DNA of 64,000 nt from Sneathiella litorea. Its GTDB lineage: Bacteria; Pseudomonadota; Alphaproteobacteria; Sneathiellales; Sneathiellaceae. The translations under genes were made by a program, and so were the position numbers. The stretch spans positions 62,357 through 126,356 of the forward strand of contig NZ_WTUW01000001.1 in NCBI RefSeq assembly GCF_009882915.1. Reading direction: 5' to 3'. Numbering within the stretch: the first letter of the stretch is position 1; the number at the start of each line of letters is the position of its first letter. The notes under the pieces are model-generated. The model saw only the letters and a program-made list of their open reading frames with translations, was not told where the DNA came from and did not search any database. Shown here piece after piece: positions 44,776 to 53,875 of this stretch.

Positions 44776-45066
44776 ATGACTGTTAGATTAAGTGCGAAAG
44801 AAATTGAAGATGCCCTGCTGAAGCTCGATGGTTGGGTGACCGTTGACGGACGCGAGGCGATCCAGAAATCCTTCAAGTTTGCAAATTTCAATCAGGCATT
44901 TGCCTTTATGACCCGGGTGGCCCTGAAGGCCGAGAAAATGGATCATCATCCGGAATGGTTTAATGTCTATAACCGGCTAGAAGTGACCCTTGCCACCCAT
45001 GACGTCAACGGCCTGAGCAGCAAGGATGTCGAACTTGCGACTTTTATGAATAAAATCGCCGGCTAA
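44776..45066 (+). CDS. phhB: 4a-hydroxytetrahydrobiopterin dehydratase (pterin-4a-carbinolamine dehydratase)
   Basis: Recycles the pterin cofactor of aromatic amino acid hydroxylases, 96 residues. The signature [18 protein letters not shown] and [17 protein letters not shown] hold the three active-site histidines. AGGAGA precedes the ATG. It is divergent from the aminopropyltransferase gene with less than 90 bp between the chosen starts, and convergent with the SDR gene (1-bp gap). No phenylalanine hydroxylase gene is adjacent. Confidence 0.95.
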   Translation: MTVRLSAKEIEDALLKLDGWVTVDGREAIQKSFKFANFNQAFAFMTRVALKAEKMDHHPEWFNVYNRLEVTLATHDVNGLSSKDVELATFMNKIAG

Positions 45067-45067
45067 C

Positions 45068-45829
45068 TTATTTCGGAGCCATACGGATTGCCCCGTCAAG
45101 CCGAATGACCTCTCCGTTTAGCATCTGATTCTCCATGATCTGCCGGGCAAGCTTGGCATATTCAGACGGACGACCAAGACGGCTTGGGAAAGGAACGGAG
45201 GCCCCAAGGGCTGCCTGTACATCTTCCGGCAGGCTTTTTAGGAGGGGTGTTTCAAATAATCCGGGAGCGATCGTCACGACGCGGACACCAAGGGATGCGA
45301 GATCCCGTGCAATCGGTAACGTCATGCCGACAATTCCGCCCTTGGAGGCAGAATAGGCCGCCTGCCCAATCTGCCCATCATATGCGGCAACGGACGCGGT
45401 GTTGATGCAAACGCCCCGCTCCCCGCTTTCCATGGGCTCAAGGGTCGCCATATCAGCAGAAGCCCGGCGAATACAATTGAACGTGCCAATCAGGTTGACA
45501 GCAATGACTTGCTGGAACTTATCAAGTGGATGCATCCCCTTACTGGAAAAGGTTTTTGCCGCTGGGCCAATGCCAGCGCAATTAACCAGGATACGGGCGG
45601 GACCATGCACATTGCGTGCTTTGTCAAAGGCCGCCTCCACCGATGCGTCATCGGCAACATTAGTGGTACAGGCCACGCCGCCAATATCGCTCGCGACCTT
45701 TTCCGCCAACTCGGAATTCATATCGAAAATTGCCACCTTTGCCCCCGCTGCGGCCAACATTCTGGCCGTAGCTTCGCCAAGTCCGGAGGCGCCGCCCGTG
45801 ACAATTGCAGTTTTTTCGGAAATATCCAT
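45068..45829 (-). CDS. SDR family oxidoreductase (3-hydroxyacyl-CoA dehydrogenase type 2-like)
   Basis: NAD(H)-dependent short-chain dehydrogenase, 253 residues. The cofactor motif is [15 protein letters not shown], with a Asp after strand 2 (IFDMNSEL) favouring NAD. The NCAGIGPA motif, catalytic Ser ([10 protein letters not shown]) and YSASKGG complete the active site. The [16 protein letters not shown] and [12 protein letters not shown] tail match HSD17B10-type 3-hydroxyacyl-CoA dehydrogenases, fitting the fatty-acid and CoA theme of the window. Confidence 0.92.
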   Translation of the reverse strand: MDISEKTAIVTGGASGLGEATARMLAAAGAKVAIFDMNSELAEKVASDIGGVACTTNVADDASVEAAFDKARNVHGPARILVNCAGIGPAAKTFSSKGMHPLDKFQQVIAVNLIGTFNCIRRASADMATLEPMESGERGVCINTASVAAYDGQIGQAAYSASKGGIVGMTLPIARDLASLGVRVVTIAPGLFETPLLKSLPEDVQAALGASVPFPSRLGRPSEYAKLARQIMENQMLNGEVIRLDGAIRMAPK

Positions 45830-45950
45830 TTATGTTCTCCAGTTTTTTTAGGGATGATCCTGAATTTGATACCACTCCTTATACTGTTGAATCTGAATTG
45901 TGAAGAACGGCCTTCTTGCAAAGTGGCTTGGAAAACTACATATCATATGT

Positions 45951-46331
45951 ATGCCTAAACTTGATGACGATGATATCTCTGCCTTTGATGAGGCCAAGCT
46001 TGAAAGTGACAAACGCCTGGTTATGCGGGAGTTTGGCCAAAAGCTCCGCCGTAACTTTGGCAAAATCCCATTTGCCGATGATGTTACAGCCAGCTTCTAT
46101 TGTGCGGTTGATAGTAAAAGCCCCGCGTTCGTAAAGGCAGTTCTTTTTGGCGCTCTCGCATATTTTATTATGCCTGCAGACGTGATCCCTGATTTTCTCG
46201 CCGGTATTGGCTTTACGGATGACGCCAGTGTCCTGATGGCAGCGATGGCGACAGTCAAGAAATATGTCAAAGAGGACCATCGTGAAAAAGCGCGCGTTTT
46301 CCTTGAAAAAGAACCCAACTCCGTGGAATAA
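45951..46331 (+). CDS. YkvA/DUF1232 family protein
   Basis: A 126-residue protein with one DUF1232 membrane-associated segment: ALAYFIMPADVIPDFLAGIGFTDDASVL, whose PxDxIPD core defines the family. The N-terminal part is acidic (KLDDDDISAFDEAK) and the C-terminal part basic and charged. Start uncertain: ATG 45951 gives the usual length, while a GTG at 45900 would add 17 residues; neither has a strong ribosome binding site. Function unknown. Confidence 0.88.
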   Translation: MPKLDDDDISAFDEAKLESDKRLVMREFGQKLRRNFGKIPFADDVTASFYCAVDSKSPAFVKAVLFGALAYFIMPADVIPDFLAGIGFTDDASVLMAAMATVKKYVKEDHREKARVFLEKEPNSVE

Positions 46332-46460
46332 AGCCAAAATTTTCCTGCCAGCCTTATTAGAAATAAGTTCATTTTTAAAAAATTGTGCGTAGCAATAGGA
46401 TTTTTGTTATAAAACTTCCCTATTCGACGAAACTAATATCCGTTTGATAAGGAACTTGGA

Positions 46461-47177
46461 ATGAGTGACAGGAAGATTTACGCCGACGCCACGGCTGCGT
46501 TGGACGGCATACTAACGAACGGCATGACGCTGATGTCTGGCGGATTTGGCCTTTGCGGGATACCGGAAACCCTGATTGAAGCTGTGAAGGTCGCTGGCGT
46601 TAAAGGCCTCACTGTCATATCCAACAATGCAGGCGTTGACGGTATTGGCCTCGGCGTGCTGTTGGAAAGCAAGCAGATTTCAACAATGGTTTCGTCCTAC
46701 GTCGGTGAGAACAAGATGTTCGCCGAACAGTATCTGAATGGCGATCTGGAAGTGGTTTTTACGCCGCAAGGCACCCTCTCGGAACAGATTCGTGCGGGTG
46801 GAGCTGGCATTCCGGCATTCTACACTAAAACCGGTGTTGGAACACTCGTTGCCGAAGGCAAGGAAGTCAAAAATTTTGACGGGGAAGATTATGTGATGGA
46901 GCGGGGCCTTACGGCAGATGTTGCCCTCGTCCATGCCTATATGGCGGACAAGGAAGGAAACCTCGTGTTCCGTAAAACCGCCCGCAATTTCAATCCAATG
47001 ATGGCGACGGCAGGACGGATTACTGTTGCTGAGGTTGAGCATCTGGTTGAGCCAGGCGAAATTGACCCGGACCATATTGTTGTTCCAGGCGTCTATGTAC
47101 AACGAATTGTGCATGTCCCTAATCCGGTGAAACATATTGAACAGCGAACGACCCGCACCCGCAACCAGGTTGCCTGA
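46461..47177 (+). CDS. scoA: 3-oxoacid CoA-transferase subunit A (succinyl-CoA:acetoacetate type)
   Basis: Alpha subunit of a class I CoA transferase, 238 residues. It shows the SGGFGLCGIPETLI glycine-rich segment, NNAGVDGIGLG, VFTPQGTLSEQIRAGGAGIP and VERGLTADVALVHAYMADK-type residues (here ERGLTADVALVHA). Together with scoB it moves CoA from succinyl-CoA to a 3-oxoacid, feeding ketone-body or polyhydroxyalkanoate-derived acetoacetate into metabolism. It has a 129-bp upstream gap rich in A+T with a promoter-like stretch, and scoB follows by 24 bp. Confidence 0.95.
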   Translation: MSDRKIYADATAALDGILTNGMTLMSGGFGLCGIPETLIEAVKVAGVKGLTVISNNAGVDGIGLGVLLESKQISTMVSSYVGENKMFAEQYLNGDLEVVFTPQGTLSEQIRAGGAGIPAFYTKTGVGTLVAEGKEVKNFDGEDYVMERGLTADVALVHAYMADKEGNLVFRKTARNFNPMMATAGRITVAEVEHLVEPGEIDPDHIVVPGVYVQRIVHVPNPVKHIEQRTTRTRNQVA

Positions 47178-47201
47178 TCGAGAGAAGTAGAGGACTTACA
47201 C

Positions 47202-47843
47202 ATGGCTTGGACAAGAGAACAAATGGCGCAACGCGCCGCACAGGAACTTCAGGACGGTTTCTACGTCAATCTCGGCATCGGAATTCCAACACTGGTGTCA
47301 AACTATATTCCAGAGGGTATGGAAATTCAGCTGCAAAGCGAGAATGGCATGCTCGGCATGGGCCCCTTCCCCTATGAAGGAGAGGAAGATGCTGACCTCA
47401 TCAATGCGGGTAAGCAGACGGTGACTGAATTGCCGACTACCAGTTATTTTTCAAATGCGGATAGCTTTGCCATGATCCGCGGCGGGCATATCAATCTTTC
47501 CATACTTGGTGCCATGCAAGTCGCACAGAATGGCGATTTGGCCAACTGGATGATCCCGGGCAAGATGGTCAAGGGCATGGGCGGCGCCATGGATCTGGTT
47601 GCTGGTGTGAAAAAAGTGATCATCGTGATGGAACATACAGCGAAAGGTGAGCCGAAACTCCTCAAAACCTGTAATCTTCCATTAACCGGTAAAGGTGTCG
47701 TTGATATGGTGATTACCGATATGGCAGTTTTCAAGTTTGAAAAAGACGGGGAAACAAATATGAAGCTCATCCAACTTGCTGACGGCGTAACGCTTGACGA
47801 TGTCAAGGAGGCCACAGAAGCTGAATTCGACGTCGCCCTTTAA
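47202..47843 (+). CDS. scoB: 3-oxoacid CoA-transferase subunit B
   Basis: Beta subunit, 213 residues, carrying the catalytic glutamate in [31 protein letters not shown] and [14 protein letters not shown] are family-typical, as is the [14 protein letters not shown] segment. It pairs with the upstream alpha subunit. Its stop codon lies in the loop of an 11-bp inverted repeat shared with the end of the convergent EamA transporter gene. Confidence 0.96.
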   Translation: MAWTREQMAQRAAQELQDGFYVNLGIGIPTLVSNYIPEGMEIQLQSENGMLGMGPFPYEGEEDADLINAGKQTVTELPTTSYFSNADSFAMIRGGHINLSILGAMQVAQNGDLANWMIPGKMVKGMGGAMDLVAGVKKVIIVMEHTAKGEPKLLKTCNLPLTGKGVVDMVITDMAVFKFEKDGETNMKLIQLADGVTLDDVKEATEAEFDVAL

Positions 47844-47852
47844 GGGCGACGT
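47830..47852. terminator. Inverted repeat at the convergent ends of scoB and an EamA gene
   Basis: ACGTCGCCCTT (47830-47840) and AAGGGCGACGT (47842-47852) are perfect 11-bp arms around one T, and the scoB stop codon starts at that T. No T-tract follows on either strand, so intrinsic termination is unproven; a transcript 3'-end hairpin is likely. Confidence 0.5.
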
Positions 47853-48778
47853 TAACTCTCTGTTACAAGGGGCTTTTTCTTGCCGAGGCCTGCTTCGCGG
47901 CGCATGATATAAAGGCTGGAGGCGACAATGATACAGGCGCCAATCAGCATGGCAAGTGTCGGCACCTCGGCAAACACAATAAAACCCAAAAATCCTGAAA
48001 ATATAAGCCGTGTATAGTCGAAGGGTGCGACGGCAGTCGCTTCTCCGATCGAGAAAGCGCGGATCGCACAAAAATTGGCACCAGAACCGAAACAGGCCAA
48101 CAGGACAAGTATTCCAAGGTCCATAAAAGTTGGCTGCACCCAGACGAAAACTGCTGGAATTGCCGAGACAAAAGAGGAGATCAGACCGAAATAGAACATC
48201 ATGGTTGTTGGCGCTTCGGTCACGCTCAGTTTTTTCAGAAATACAGAAACCATCGCCACCATCAGTGCGCCGAAAAGCGCGACCAGTGAGGCCATTTCAA
48301 ACTCTGCCTGCGACTGGACCATGACCAGCACGCCGATGAACCCTACCGCAGTTGCCGTCCAGCGCCGCCATCTTATCAACTCCCCGAGAAACAGAACCGC
48401 CAGAAGGATCAGAAAAAGAGGCCGCGTAAAGGTGAGCGCTACAGCATCTGCGAGCGGCAAATGAGTAATCGCATAGAAGATTGAAAGCATTCCTAAAATG
48501 CCGACAACCCCACGGGCAATGTGGAGTCTGAGCACATGCGTTTTAAGGCCGGAGAAACCGCGACGAAGCGAGAAAGGTAAAATGACAATAAAGCCGAACA
48601 GCGCGCGCAAGAAGGCAATTTGAAAACTATCCAGTTCGGCACCCAGAAACTTGATGCCGACACCCATACAGGAAAAGAAAAATCCCCCCAGTAACATCCA
48701 GAGAGCGCCTTGGCCATTCGCGGGAATATTGGAAAAAAGATTACGCAAGGAGGCACCACCCGGTATAGATGGCCTCAT
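47852..48778 (-). CDS. EamA/DMT family transporter (paralogue 1)
   Basis: Ten-helix drug/metabolite transporter, 308 residues with two EamA repeats. Typical stretches are ALWMLLGGFFFSCMGVGIKF, FYAITHLPLADAVALTFTRP at the end of repeat 1, and ALFGALMVAMVSVFLKKLS starting repeat 2. Direction (export of amino acids or metabolites) and substrate are unknown. It overlaps the stop of an upstream EamA paralogue by 4 bp (ATGA), so the pair is co-translated; the two may be a heteromer or a duplication. Confidence 0.92.
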   Translation of the reverse strand: MRPSIPGGASLRNLFSNIPANGQGALWMLLGGFFFSCMGVGIKFLGAELDSFQIAFLRALFGFIVILPFSLRRGFSGLKTHVLRLHIARGVVGILGMLSIFYAITHLPLADAVALTFTRPLFLILLAVLFLGELIRWRRWTATAVGFIGVLVMVQSQAEFEMASLVALFGALMVAMVSVFLKKLSVTEAPTTMMFYFGLISSFVSAIPAVFVWVQPTFMDLGILVLLACFGSGANFCAIRAFSIGEATAVAPFDYTRLIFSGFLGFIVFAEVPTLAMLIGACIIVASSLYIMRREAGLGKKKPLVTES

Positions 48779-49743
48779 CTGATAGGTCCCGACCGATTCT
48801 CCGCCTTTGTTTGCGCCAGTATCGCCTTCTTCTTCTCATCCTTATCTGCGTTGCTCACCCGGGCCTCCCGAATTGCAATGTAGATTGACGACGCAAAAAT
48901 AATTGCCGCACCGATATAGGTGAAAAGATCAGGCTCCTGCATGAAAAAGATGAATCCAATCAGTGCCGAGAATATGAGCCGGAAAAAGTCGAATGGCATG
49001 ACAATTGAGGCATCTGCGAGCGTATATGCTTTTGTAAAACACAGATGGCCCACCGTCGCCAGCAACCCGATAATCAATATGGCTACAAGCTGATCAAATG
49101 TAGGCGTTGTCCATACAAAAATCGCCGGGATAAGGGACATTGGTATAATCAGAATCTGGTTCAGGGCGACCATCGCTGCTGTATTTTCCGAACGCGACAA
49201 GAGTTTCACCATCGTCATCGAACATGCCATTGCTACTGCAGAAAAAATGGCGGAATAAGACCCTATGCTTAATTCTGTCAGACCAGGCCGCAGAATAATC
49301 ATTGCGCCGATAAAGCCAACGATCATCGCCGCACCACGCCTGATACCAACAACTTCATGCAGGACCACTACCGCTAATATGGTGCCGAAAATAGGGGCCG
49401 TAAAATTAAGTGCCACCGCATCGGCAAGCGGCAATAGGCTCACGGCGTAGAACCAGGTCAACATTGAAGCAAAGCCAAATAAACTTCGCAGTCCAAAGGC
49501 ACCGATGCGTTTCGTTTTTAAAACGCCCAAGCCTGATTGGAAGAACCAGGGAAGAAAGAAAAGAATGCCCGCCACATTCCGTAAAAATACAACCTGGAAA
49601 ATATGCATGCCACTATCTGACACGTAACGGATGACCCCGGCCATCAAGGAGAAAAAAAGGCAAGCGGCTATCATTAAGCCCACCGCCTGTAACACCGGAG
49701 AGAAATTCAGAAAGGGTTTAATCAGAACACGTAATAATACCAT
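48775..49743 (-). CDS. EamA/DMT family transporter (paralogue 2)
   Basis: Ten-helix transporter, 322 residues. It resembles the downstream paralogue in the landmark AVSLLPLADAVALNFTAPIFG and in the C-terminal LIGFIFFMQEPDLFTYIGA region, but has a different C-terminal tail, charged and about 30 residues long (SNADKDEKKKAILAQTKAEN). First gene of the tandem pair. A third EamA member lies at 59.3 kb. Substrate unknown. Confidence 0.92.
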   Translation of the reverse strand: MVLLRVLIKPFLNFSPVLQAVGLMIAACLFFSLMAGVIRYVSDSGMHIFQVVFLRNVAGILFFLPWFFQSGLGVLKTKRIGAFGLRSLFGFASMLTWFYAVSLLPLADAVALNFTAPIFGTILAVVVLHEVVGIRRGAAMIVGFIGAMIILRPGLTELSIGSYSAIFSAVAMACSMTMVKLLSRSENTAAMVALNQILIIPMSLIPAIFVWTTPTFDQLVAILIIGLLATVGHLCFTKAYTLADASIVMPFDFFRLIFSALIGFIFFMQEPDLFTYIGAAIIFASSIYIAIREARVSNADKDEKKKAILAQTKAENRSGPIR

Positions 49744-49824
49744 CGTTACCAGAATAAATTGTCCGGCGGCAAAGGCAAAGAGCTAAAAACGCAAAACAGC
49801 TGTGCATTTTGACTGGATATAGAC

Positions 49825-51063
49825 TTAACTCGACTTGAGCCAAAGAAGATTTAATCCCTGTAACATTTTATATACCGGAGCATAACGTGTCCGGAAATTT
49901 GCCCAAGGCATCGACATTTCTGATTGAATGGCTCGAAGGCTTTTACGACCATCAACGCTGCGAACAAAATCTGCAGCGCCTTCCGGAATATCGAGTGCTA
50001 TTGGTTCTTTATCGAAATGCACGGTCAGGGTCGATCGCGCATTAAGCGTTCGCGCGAGCATCTCGCCATTATTATCTTTTAGAATTGGTATCATCTCAGG
50101 ATCGAACTTTGCTGCTCCGGCCGCAGGCCCGCCCACCTTTCGGGCGTAAAATGTATGCGTCTTGATTGAACCGGAAAGATTTTCAGCGAGTGTTGCCCGC
50201 GCGGCTTCATCTAGTTTGCGGGCGCGCTTACGAAGTTCTTTGTCCTTTAGGTAAAGTTCAGGCTCATAGCGCACCGGTTCGATAAAGCTGACAAGCTCCA
50301 TTCCGGCTTCAGATAGAAGGTCAATTAATTCCGGTACCAGATAACTTTGATCGCGCGGATGCAGAAGAAGATCATAAAGCGCGGCATCTTCGCCAAGTTT
50401 ATGATCTCCGATTGCTGTATTCTTGTTAAGCCAGTTGCTGGACGGGAGGTCCTTAAGCAAGTTTTTCGCATACTTGACCTGAGCACTGACGGTCTCCCCT
50501 GCCGTCAGTGTCCGCAAGGCATCCTGAATTGGGTAGACACCCGTTCGACCAAGTGTCGCATAGACCATGAGCCCCATTCCACCATCGTCTGCCAGACATG
50601 CAGCAATCGCCGCAAGACCGGCCGCCGGCTCCTCTAAATGATGGAGAACACCACAACAGTCAATATAATCGAAGGGCGCCAGATTCATTGACGGCAGGTC
50701 GAGTAGAGAGCCGGTGATAAAGTCTATATTCGCCAACCCCCGCGCGGTTGCTCGCGCCTCCGCTATTTTCCGGCTTGCCTTTGACAAATCGAGATAGGTG
50801 ACATGGCCCGCGTCGCTTCTATCGGCGAGATGCTGTGCCAGCATAATGGCAGCATCACCAGTCCCGCCCCCCGCAACAAGCGCACGAAACGGCTGGGAAA
50901 AATCCCGCTTACCAGCGAAAACGTAATGATTGAGTTCGTCAAGATGGCTCGGGCTTCCCTCGATCAGCCGCACCGCCTCATCCCTTGGATCACGCGGTGG
51001 ATAGGGAAGGGACTCATATTGGCGTTTAACCGCCTGATCCCGCGTCCCCTTCCCTTTTGCCAT
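49825..51063 (-). CDS. Class I SAM-dependent methyltransferase
   Basis: A 412-residue protein. The N-terminal half is a methyltransferase domain: VAGGGTGDAAIMLAQHLA (motif I, about residue 65), YLDLSKASRKIAEARA, and DYIDCCGVLHHLEEPAAGLA (motif IV/post-IV). The C-terminal ~190 residues (after FIEPVRYEPELYLKD) are an extra domain that I do not recognise and that ends in a helical segment. The substrate is unknown. It follows a quinone-oxidoreductase-like gene on the same strand by 6 bp, so the two are co-transcribed. Confidence 0.88.
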   Translation of the reverse strand: MAKGKGTRDQAVKRQYESLPYPPRDPRDEAVRLIEGSPSHLDELNHYVFAGKRDFSQPFRALVAGGGTGDAAIMLAQHLADRSDAGHVTYLDLSKASRKIAEARATARGLANIDFITGSLLDLPSMNLAPFDYIDCCGVLHHLEEPAAGLAAIAACLADDGGMGLMVYATLGRTGVYPIQDALRTLTAGETVSAQVKYAKNLLKDLPSSNWLNKNTAIGDHKLGEDAALYDLLLHPRDQSYLVPELIDLLSEAGMELVSFIEPVRYEPELYLKDKELRKRARKLDEAARATLAENLSGSIKTHTFYARKVGGPAAGAAKFDPEMIPILKDNNGEMLARTLNARSTLTVHFDKEPIALDIPEGAADFVRSVDGRKSLRAIQSEMSMPWANFRTRYAPVYKMLQGLNLLWLKSS

Positions 51064-51069
51064 GGACTA

Positions 51070-52050
51070 TCAATCCTTGACGGTGATGATGACCTTGCCC
51101 GTCGTTTTGCGAGACAGCAACGCTTTCATCGCATCGGCACCTTTTTCCAGTGGAAAATGCGTGGAGACATGCGGCTTGATCTTGCCGCTTTCCACCATGT
51201 CCAACATCGCCTGGAAGTTTGCGCGGTTCTGCTCCGGGTAGCGGCGAGCGAACTCACCCCAGAAAACACCGACAACAGAGCAGCCCTTGAGCAGCGCCAG
51301 ATTGGTTTTAAGTTCAGCAATCCGGCCAGACGCGAAGCCAATCACCAGCAGACGGCCATTCCAGTTGATGCAGCGCATGGACTGGTCGAACGCATCACCA
51401 CCAACAGGATCATAGATGACGTCGGCGCCTTTCCCGTCCGTCAATTCTTTGACGCGGTCGCGTATGCTTTCTGTTGAATAGTTGATGACATGTTCCGCAC
51501 CATATTGTTTGACGATATCCATCTTTTCATCGGAACCGACGGTGCCAATCACTGTTGCACCCAGTGCTTTACCTAACTCCACTGCATTAAGGCCAACACC
51601 GCCAGCAGCACCATGGACCAGTAAGACTTCACCCGGCTTTAAATCGCCGCGATCGACAAGTGCATGATAAGTAGTGCCGTAAGTGACCGGGAAGCCAGCG
51701 GCTTCATCAAAGGGCATATTGTCGGGAATTTTATAGGTCCCATTTTCTGGCGCGAGCACATATTCGGCAAAGCCGCCTACGCCATGATTAGCCATTACCC
51801 GATCGCCAACTGCTACTTTGGTTACGCCTTCGCCAACCTCCGTCACGATACCAGAGGATTCCATGCCCGGCGAGAAGGGAAACGGGGGTTTAACCTGATA
51901 TTTGCCGGCAATCATTAGGGTGTCCGGAAAATTAAGCCCGACAGAATGCACTGCTATCTTGACCATTCCCTTTTTAATTTCAGGTTCCGGCACATCTTCC
52001 ATCACCAGAATATCCGGATCTCCAAATTCCTTGCAAACAAGCGCTTTCAT
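51070..52050 (-). CDS. NADPH:quinone oxidoreductase family protein (zinc-independent MDR)
   Basis: Medium-chain reductase, 326 residues. The family marks are VGLNFPDTLMIAGKYQVKPP, the NADPH-binding VHGAAGGVGLNAVELGKALG, and DVIYDPVGGDAFDQSMRC; the zinc-binding cysteines of alcohol dehydrogenases are missing. Catalyses one- or two-electron reduction of quinones or enones, or enoyl-CoA-type substrates. First gene of a leftward pair with the methyltransferase. Confidence 0.92.
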   Translation of the reverse strand: MKALVCKEFGDPDILVMEDVPEPEIKKGMVKIAVHSVGLNFPDTLMIAGKYQVKPPFPFSPGMESSGIVTEVGEGVTKVAVGDRVMANHGVGGFAEYVLAPENGTYKIPDNMPFDEAAGFPVTYGTTYHALVDRGDLKPGEVLLVHGAAGGVGLNAVELGKALGATVIGTVGSDEKMDIVKQYGAEHVINYSTESIRDRVKELTDGKGADVIYDPVGGDAFDQSMRCINWNGRLLVIGFASGRIAELKTNLALLKGCSVVGVFWGEFARRYPEQNRANFQAMLDMVESGKIKPHVSTHFPLEKGADAMKALLSRKTTGKVIITVKD

Positions 52051-52133
52051 GTTTTTTCCTAAATATCTTTTTTTGTTATTGCGATGCGGAAACTTACCCT
52101 TGATTAAAAGCCAAGGTCAATCACCGAGATACT

Positions 52134-53174
52134 TCAGCTATCAATAACGGCCGTGATCTCCCCAACGACGATATCATTGCGGTTGCGAAGTATCGGGCGC
52201 ACATAAGGGTCAATTGCTCGGTGAACGTGTTCGTCAAGAATACCAAGATCCTCGAGGATTGCGCCGAGTGCGACCTCTGCTGCCCGTGTCGTTCCATCGA
52301 GAGCTTTTATTGCAACACCAATTCCAGACTCGGGAAGGGCCGCAAGATAAACCCCTTCGGCTCCCACTTTCGCAACCACCCGCCCCTCTGCCGCTCCATT
52401 CAACGCCGTACATAGGCGGTCGGAACCGGCGATCATTTCCGGGTATTTGGAGATTGCCTTTTGCAATCGTTTGCAAGCAGTGGCCCGCGCCACCGTCAAT
52501 GTAGATGGATCGGCAAAGCGCGCAAACGCCAGCGCCGCGTTTTGCAACGGAATGGCGATCGTTGGTATAGAGCAACCATCAATCCCGACAGGCGCGTTCG
52601 ACAAATCCAGATCGGTAAAATCTTCCAGCACCTTTACGATGCGTTGCTGCACCGCATGCTCCCGGTGAATGTACCCTGTTGTCGTCTCCTTCAGATGAAC
52701 GGCCGTACAAAGAAAGCCCGAATGTTTTCCCGAACAGTTATTATGAGCGGCCGACGGTTCCTGACCAGATACGGCTAGCGCACGAGCTGCTGGATCATAG
52801 GTCGGCCAATGACAGCCACATTCAAGAGCCTCAATCCCAAGTCCAATTCTATTCAGCCAGTTTGTGACAGCTTCCACATGGATCGGTTCGCCGTTATGGG
52901 ACGCGCAGGCAAGAGAGAGTTCTTTCTCGGTTACATCAAATGCATCGGCTGCACCGCTCTCAACCAACGGTAATGCCTGAAGAGGCTTGATTGCAGACCG
53001 GAGATAAACCGGACTCTCAACGTTCCCCCAGCTTTGTAAAATCCTGCCGGTCGAATCACAAATGGCTGCGGCAACCAGATGATGACTTTCCACCATCGAA
53101 CCGCGAGAGACCGCGACCGTGAAAGGAAGGCTTGCAGATTTACTGGAGGAATGGTTAATCATGTTCTGAACCAT
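52134..53174 (-). CDS. Asparaginase, Rhizobium etli type (AnsA family)
   Basis: Hydrolyses L-asparagine to aspartate and ammonia. The 346 residues match the rhizobial class, unrelated to E. coli asparaginases: SRGSMVESHHLVAAA, the SAIKPLQALPLV Ser-Lys catalytic pair, HNNCSGKHSGFLC (Cys and Lys ligands of the zinc site) and GIDGCSIPT (third ligand). No signal peptide, so cytoplasmic. Several ATGs occur in the first ten codons (53174, 53162); the first is used, with uncertainty. Divergent from the SPOUT methyltransferase gene. Confidence 0.92.
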   Translation of the reverse strand: MVQNMINHSSSKSASLPFTVAVSRGSMVESHHLVAAAICDSTGRILQSWGNVESPVYLRSAIKPLQALPLVESGAADAFDVTEKELSLACASHNGEPIHVEAVTNWLNRIGLGIEALECGCHWPTYDPAARALAVSGQEPSAAHNNCSGKHSGFLCTAVHLKETTTGYIHREHAVQQRIVKVLEDFTDLDLSNAPVGIDGCSIPTIAIPLQNAALAFARFADPSTLTVARATACKRLQKAISKYPEMIAGSDRLCTALNGAAEGRVVAKVGAEGVYLAALPESGIGVAIKALDGTTRAAEVALGAILEDLGILDEHVHRAIDPYVRPILRNRNDIVVGEITAVIDS

Positions 53175-53234
53175 ATTACATTGTTGGGGACCGGATCTTT
53201 TTTATCAGGAAACCGGTTTGGAGAGTAGAAAATT

Positions 53235-53774
53235 ATGGCTATTTCCCGGGGTTACTTCGGTATTGGTGTTGAAGGAATCAGCAAACCCATGAATGCTGGC
53301 AATCTTTTCCGCACAGCCAATGCCTTCGGTGCGAGCTTTGTGTTCACAATTGGTGCAGAGTATTCTGTACGCAAGGCCCGCTCGGATACCTCGGTCGCCC
53401 CTAAAAATATTCCCTGGTATGATTACGATGACCTGGCCGGCATGCAATTACCGAAGGGCTGCAAAATTGTCGGCGTTGAACTGTTGGACGAAGCGACGGA
53501 ACTCCCGAGTTTTTTTCATCCATTGAGTGCCGCTTATGTGCTCGGGCGGGAACGAGGTTCCCTGAGCCCGGAAATGCAGGAAAAATGTGATTATTTCATC
53601 AAAATTCCGACAAAATTTTGTCTGAATGTTGCAACCGCAGGAGCAATAGTTATGTATGACAGGATCGTTACGCATGGACGGTTTGCCCGGCGCCCTGCGG
53701 GAGAACTCGGGACGCCAGAACCCTTAAAAGCGCATGTTCAGGGAACTCCCATCAAGCGGCGCAAGACAGATTAA
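53235..53774 (+). CDS. TrmH-family SPOUT RNA methyltransferase
   Basis: Small RNA 2'-O-methyltransferase-like protein, 179 residues. SPOUT motifs are NAGNLFRTANAFGASFVF (motif 1), AYVLGRERGSLSPEMQ (motif 2) and FCLNVATAGAIVMYDR (motif 3), which forms the AdoMet knot. No extra RNA-binding domain is present; the C-terminal 30 residues are basic (GTPIKRRKTD). Target tRNA or rRNA position cannot be inferred. Weak ribosome binding site. Confidence 0.9.
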   Translation: MAISRGYFGIGVEGISKPMNAGNLFRTANAFGASFVFTIGAEYSVRKARSDTSVAPKNIPWYDYDDLAGMQLPKGCKIVGVELLDEATELPSFFHPLSAAYVLGRERGSLSPEMQEKCDYFIKIPTKFCLNVATAGAIVMYDRIVTHGRFARRPAGELGTPEPLKAHVQGTPIKRRKTD

Positions 53775-53875
53775 AAGCATTCGAATAAAAACAGGTTTTG
53801 TTGATGATCAAAAATGTAGAAAAATTGAGAGCACCGGGACTGGAAAAGAACACCCCAAAGCGTTATTCTCTGTTT

